DNA of 24,354 nt from Gammaproteobacteria bacterium (lineage in GTDB: Bacteria; Pseudomonadota; Gammaproteobacteria; Steroidobacterales; Steroidobacteraceae): the NCBI GenBank assembly GCA_003162555.1, contig PMNQ01000206.1, positions 1 through 24,354 of the forward strand. The letters run 5' to 3'. Shown here in pieces: positions 22,168-24,354 of the stretch (position 1 is its first letter; every line of letters begins with the position of its first letter). Position numbers and translations under genes: made by a program. The notes below the pieces were generated by a model. The model saw only the letters and a list, made by a program, of their open reading frames with translations, was not told the origin of the DNA and made no database searches.

Positions 22168-24243
22168 CTACAGTGCTGTCAGCAGCGCGTGATCGCACAC
22201 CTCAGGCGTGGCATTGGCCGGCCACGCGGGCAGGAACAGCTCCCGCCCCAGCTTCGGGCGGATCCTGCCGTAGGCTGCCTTGTCCTTTGCAAGGCAGGCA
22301 AAAGCCGCGTAATTGTTCGCATTCCACAGACTCTTGGGAAACCGCTTCATCATGTCGTCGAATCCCTCCTGCATGCGGAGCCATGAGACCCGTGATGCAT
22401 CGAAGATCATGCAGTAACGTTCCCCTCCAATGCACTCATCGGCGTCATTGATACTCCAGTAGATGCGCGCGTAGCTTTCGCCTCCGAATCCTTTGGGCAA
22501 AGCATTTGCGCGCGCAACGGCGAACTGCTCTACCGCCGCATACGAGCCGCCCCACATGGGCAGCAGGCTGACCGCCATCTGCCGAGTCAGGGGATCAAAG
22601 GTCGGGTACTTCGCAATGCCCTCGTTATATACCTTGAGCAGTCGCTCCTTGCTCCAACCGAGGTCGCGACCAACGCGGATCTGCTCGGTATACCACAATG
22701 GGTTCACGATGCTGCGCTCCCGCGACGCTGTCAGGATTGCCTGCGCTTTGCGCAGCCGCTCGCCGAACAGTTGCGCACCCTCCTTTGAATCATCGCGCAC
22801 ACTGCTGCGCCGGCGTAGCACCTCGCCCATCGAGCGCCAATAGATGGACTCGACGATGGGTTCGCCCACGGACTGCGGCGAGCGCTGACGCCATTCGGCA
22901 AGCGCCGCCTCGAAATCCCTTGTGTGGCTGGCATTGTCAGTGAAGTAGAAACCCATGAAAGCGCCTGCCGTGTAGGCATGGAAGCTCCCATCGTCTGTTT
23001 GATCAAGGCGCGTAGCCACCTGCGCAAGTGTCGTGTCGAGTTCTTCGAAGGCCTTGGTCTCGAACAGCCAGGCATACCGATGACCGATCCACGAATCGGC
23101 CGCTGGGCCGTCGTTCACCCGCGGATTCCGCATCTGCTTGTATTCCGACGAAGGCAGTGCGGCCGCAACTTGCTGCGTGTACGCCAATCTCTGGTCACAT
23201 ATCTCAATGGGATTCTTGGGGAACCAGGCGATCTTGTAGATCGTGGTCCGCAGCCTGCTGCGTGCGCTCGCATAGGTCGGCTTGTCCCCTGCGATACAGG
23301 CCCAGGCCGCGTAATGATTCAGGTTCCAAAAGCTGTTGGGATAGCGCTGCGACATGTCCTCGAAGCCCTTCTTTATTCGCGGCCACGAGGCACCAGTTGC
23401 CGCGAAGAAATTGGAACTGGTCAGGCCCATCGTGTCTTGCAGCGTCAAGTAGAGACGCGTGTACAGCTCGGCCTGATTCTCTTTGGGTACGGTCACCACG
23501 GTCTTCTCGATGAAGGCCCGCTCCTGGTTGTGGTCGCCATACCACTTGGGTGCGAGGTAGTTGACCATTTCGCGAGGCAATGCGTGGAACTCGGGGAAGC
23601 GTTTCATACCTTCCTTGAGGATCGCCTCGACGCGCGGACGATCCCAACCGAGGTCGCGTCCGACTCGCATCATCTCGAGATACCAGAGCGGATTGACCGA
23701 GCTGCGCGCCTTGCTCTCGATAAGCACGTTTGCTGCTTGCGTCGCTCGCGTTTCGAAAAGCTCCATCCCAGCCGGGTTGACCTCGCCGGCGTATGTGTTA
23801 CCACGCGCGGCCCAGGCCAATGCCCGCCAGGTTATCGCCTCGACAATCGGCTCCTCCGGCGAATCGGGCATCGCCTCCTTCCAGCACTTGATCGGCTCCA
23901 TGGCGGCGGCATCACTGGTGCCGTACGCCTGGATGGTGTCCATGACGCTGGTGGCGATGGTCTCAAGTCGGAACGTTCCGTCGGGCAATTGCTCCCTGGT
24001 CTCCAGCAGGTAAGCCATGTCGCGCTCGAGGTTGTTGAGATTTCCGGTCTGCAGCTCGTCGAGGGCTCCCACTGGCGCGAGCAGGAATCCCCCTGGGCCA
24101 TCCTGCGGCTTGATCCAGTTTTGCTGTGGTTTGGGTGTGAGTGGATGAAGGGTAGAAAGGTGTGTTTTCTCTTCGCAGGACCACGCGGGTGCGAGCGCGC
24201 ACAAGATCCACGAAGCGAGTGCGAATGACAGCGTCTTTGCCAT
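22168..24243 (-). CDS. Secreted protein with two tandem copies of one helical domain (possibly DUF4034-like)
   Basis: A 691-residue exported protein with a signal peptide (MAKTLSFALASWILCALAPA, then WSCEE, possibly a lipoprotein-like or plain cleavage). Two halves are clearly related. EPIVEAITWRALAWAARG (from 131) matches EPIVESIYWRSMGEVLRR (from 461). RVGRDLGW at 193-200 recurs at 523-530. SFWNLNHYAAWACIAGDK (W306) recurs as SLWNANNYAAFACLAKDK (W640). The repeat unit is about 330 residues, with small indels. The many aromatic helices suggest a TPR-like or DUF4034-type fold; that family name is from memory and uncertain. The ATG at 24243 has GGAGG 7 nt upstream. The function is unknown. Confidence 0.82.
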   Translation of the reverse strand: MAKTLSFALASWILCALAPAWSCEEKTHLSTLHPLTPKPQQNWIKPQDGPGGFLLAPVGALDELQTGNLNNLERDMAYLLETREQLPDGTFRLETIATSVMDTIQAYGTSDAAAMEPIKCWKEAMPDSPEEPIVEAITWRALAWAARGNTYAGEVNPAGMELFETRATQAANVLIESKARSSVNPLWYLEMMRVGRDLGWDRPRVEAILKEGMKRFPEFHALPREMVNYLAPKWYGDHNQERAFIEKTVVTVPKENQAELYTRLYLTLQDTMGLTSSNFFAATGASWPRIKKGFEDMSQRYPNSFWNLNHYAAWACIAGDKPTYASARSRLRTTIYKIAWFPKNPIEICDQRLAYTQQVAAALPSSEYKQMRNPRVNDGPAADSWIGHRYAWLFETKAFEELDTTLAQVATRLDQTDDGSFHAYTAGAFMGFYFTDNASHTRDFEAALAEWRQRSPQSVGEPIVESIYWRSMGEVLRRRSSVRDDSKEGAQLFGERLRKAQAILTASRERSIVNPLWYTEQIRVGRDLGWSKERLLKVYNEGIAKYPTFDPLTRQMAVSLLPMWGGSYAAVEQFAVARANALPKGFGGESYARIYWSINDADECIGGERYCMIFDASRVSWLRMQEGFDDMMKRFPKSLWNANNYAAFACLAKDKAAYGRIRPKLGRELFLPAWPANATPEVCDHALLTAL

Positions 24244-24264
24244 GGCCGATCCTCCGCGAACGGG

Positions 24265-24284
24265 GCGCAACGAGGTTGCGCAAC
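24265..24284. repeat. Palindrome upstream of the duplicated protein gene
   Basis: GCGCAAC (24265-24271), GAG, GTTGCGC (24275-24281) is a perfect 7-bp dyad with a 3-nt loop. GTTGCGCAAC (24275-24284) is itself a perfect 10-bp palindrome sharing one arm. The site lies 21-41 nt before the ATG at 24243, overlapping the likely promoter or leader. Confidence 0.4.
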
Positions 24285-24354
24285 TGGATCATCGCACGCC
24301 GGCCATGCAGCTGGGTTCTCAGGATTTCCTGGGTGTGACGCAATCGGCGGGCTC

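Noticed and set aside
1..24354. CRISPR array, insertion sequence, prophage or integrase
   Set aside because: No regularly spaced repeats, transposase, integrase or phage-like proteins were found on either strand.

Overview
The window is GC-rich bacterial chromosome, densely packed, with no insertion sequence, CRISPR array, rRNA or clear tRNA. The adjacent rimP and nusA, a secreted diheme cytochrome c, a Tat-exported flavoprotein and many secreted peptidases and hydrolases suggest a high-GC, probably gammaproteobacterial, aerobic heterotroph (for example a Steroidobacterales or Xanthomonadales relative). That placement is an inference from gene content; no decisive marker is present.

Layout. 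(1) 1-1222, minus strand: the nusA 5' part and rimP, overlapping by 4 nt. They lie behind a leader with a good sigma70-like promoter and two consecutive intrinsic terminators. (2) 1279-2662, minus: a small four-helix membrane protein and a class I methyltransferase. (3) 2711-4996, plus: a secreted PHP-fold metallohydrolase of the CehA/McbA type. (4) 4980-9031, minus: a three-gene operon of a secreted HEQTH protein, a secreted amidohydrolase and a medium-chain (quinone oxidoreductase-like) dehydrogenase. (5) 9127-15041, plus: six genes overlapping end to end (EamA protein, MHS-type MFS transporter, pxpB, pxpC, pxpA, Tat-exported spermidine-dehydrogenase-like flavoenzyme). (6) 15061-17506: a secreted Deg-like serine protease (minus) divergent from a secreted protein of unknown function (plus). 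(7) 17544-24243, minus: diheme cytochrome c, secreted S9 peptidase, a small secreted partner protein, an MFS transporter and a secreted protein built from two copies of one domain.

How the genes fit together. Region 5 is the clearest functional unit: transport plus ATP-dependent 5-oxoproline (pyroglutamate) hydrolysis to glutamate, with an unexpected exported flavin amine-oxidase-like enzyme translationally coupled to pxpA. Regions 3, 4, 6 and 7 are rich in exported hydrolases and peptidases, consistent with breakdown of peptides or amides outside the cytoplasm; peptide breakdown would also supply pyroglutamate.

The most interesting points are the extended pxp operon with its flavoenzyme, the tandem-terminator leader of rimP-nusA, the internally duplicated 691-residue secreted protein, the HEQTH protein, and an 8-bp inverted repeat framing a promoter upstream of the small secreted protein/S9 peptidase pair. 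Functions rest on motif recognition by eye; no database search was possible.
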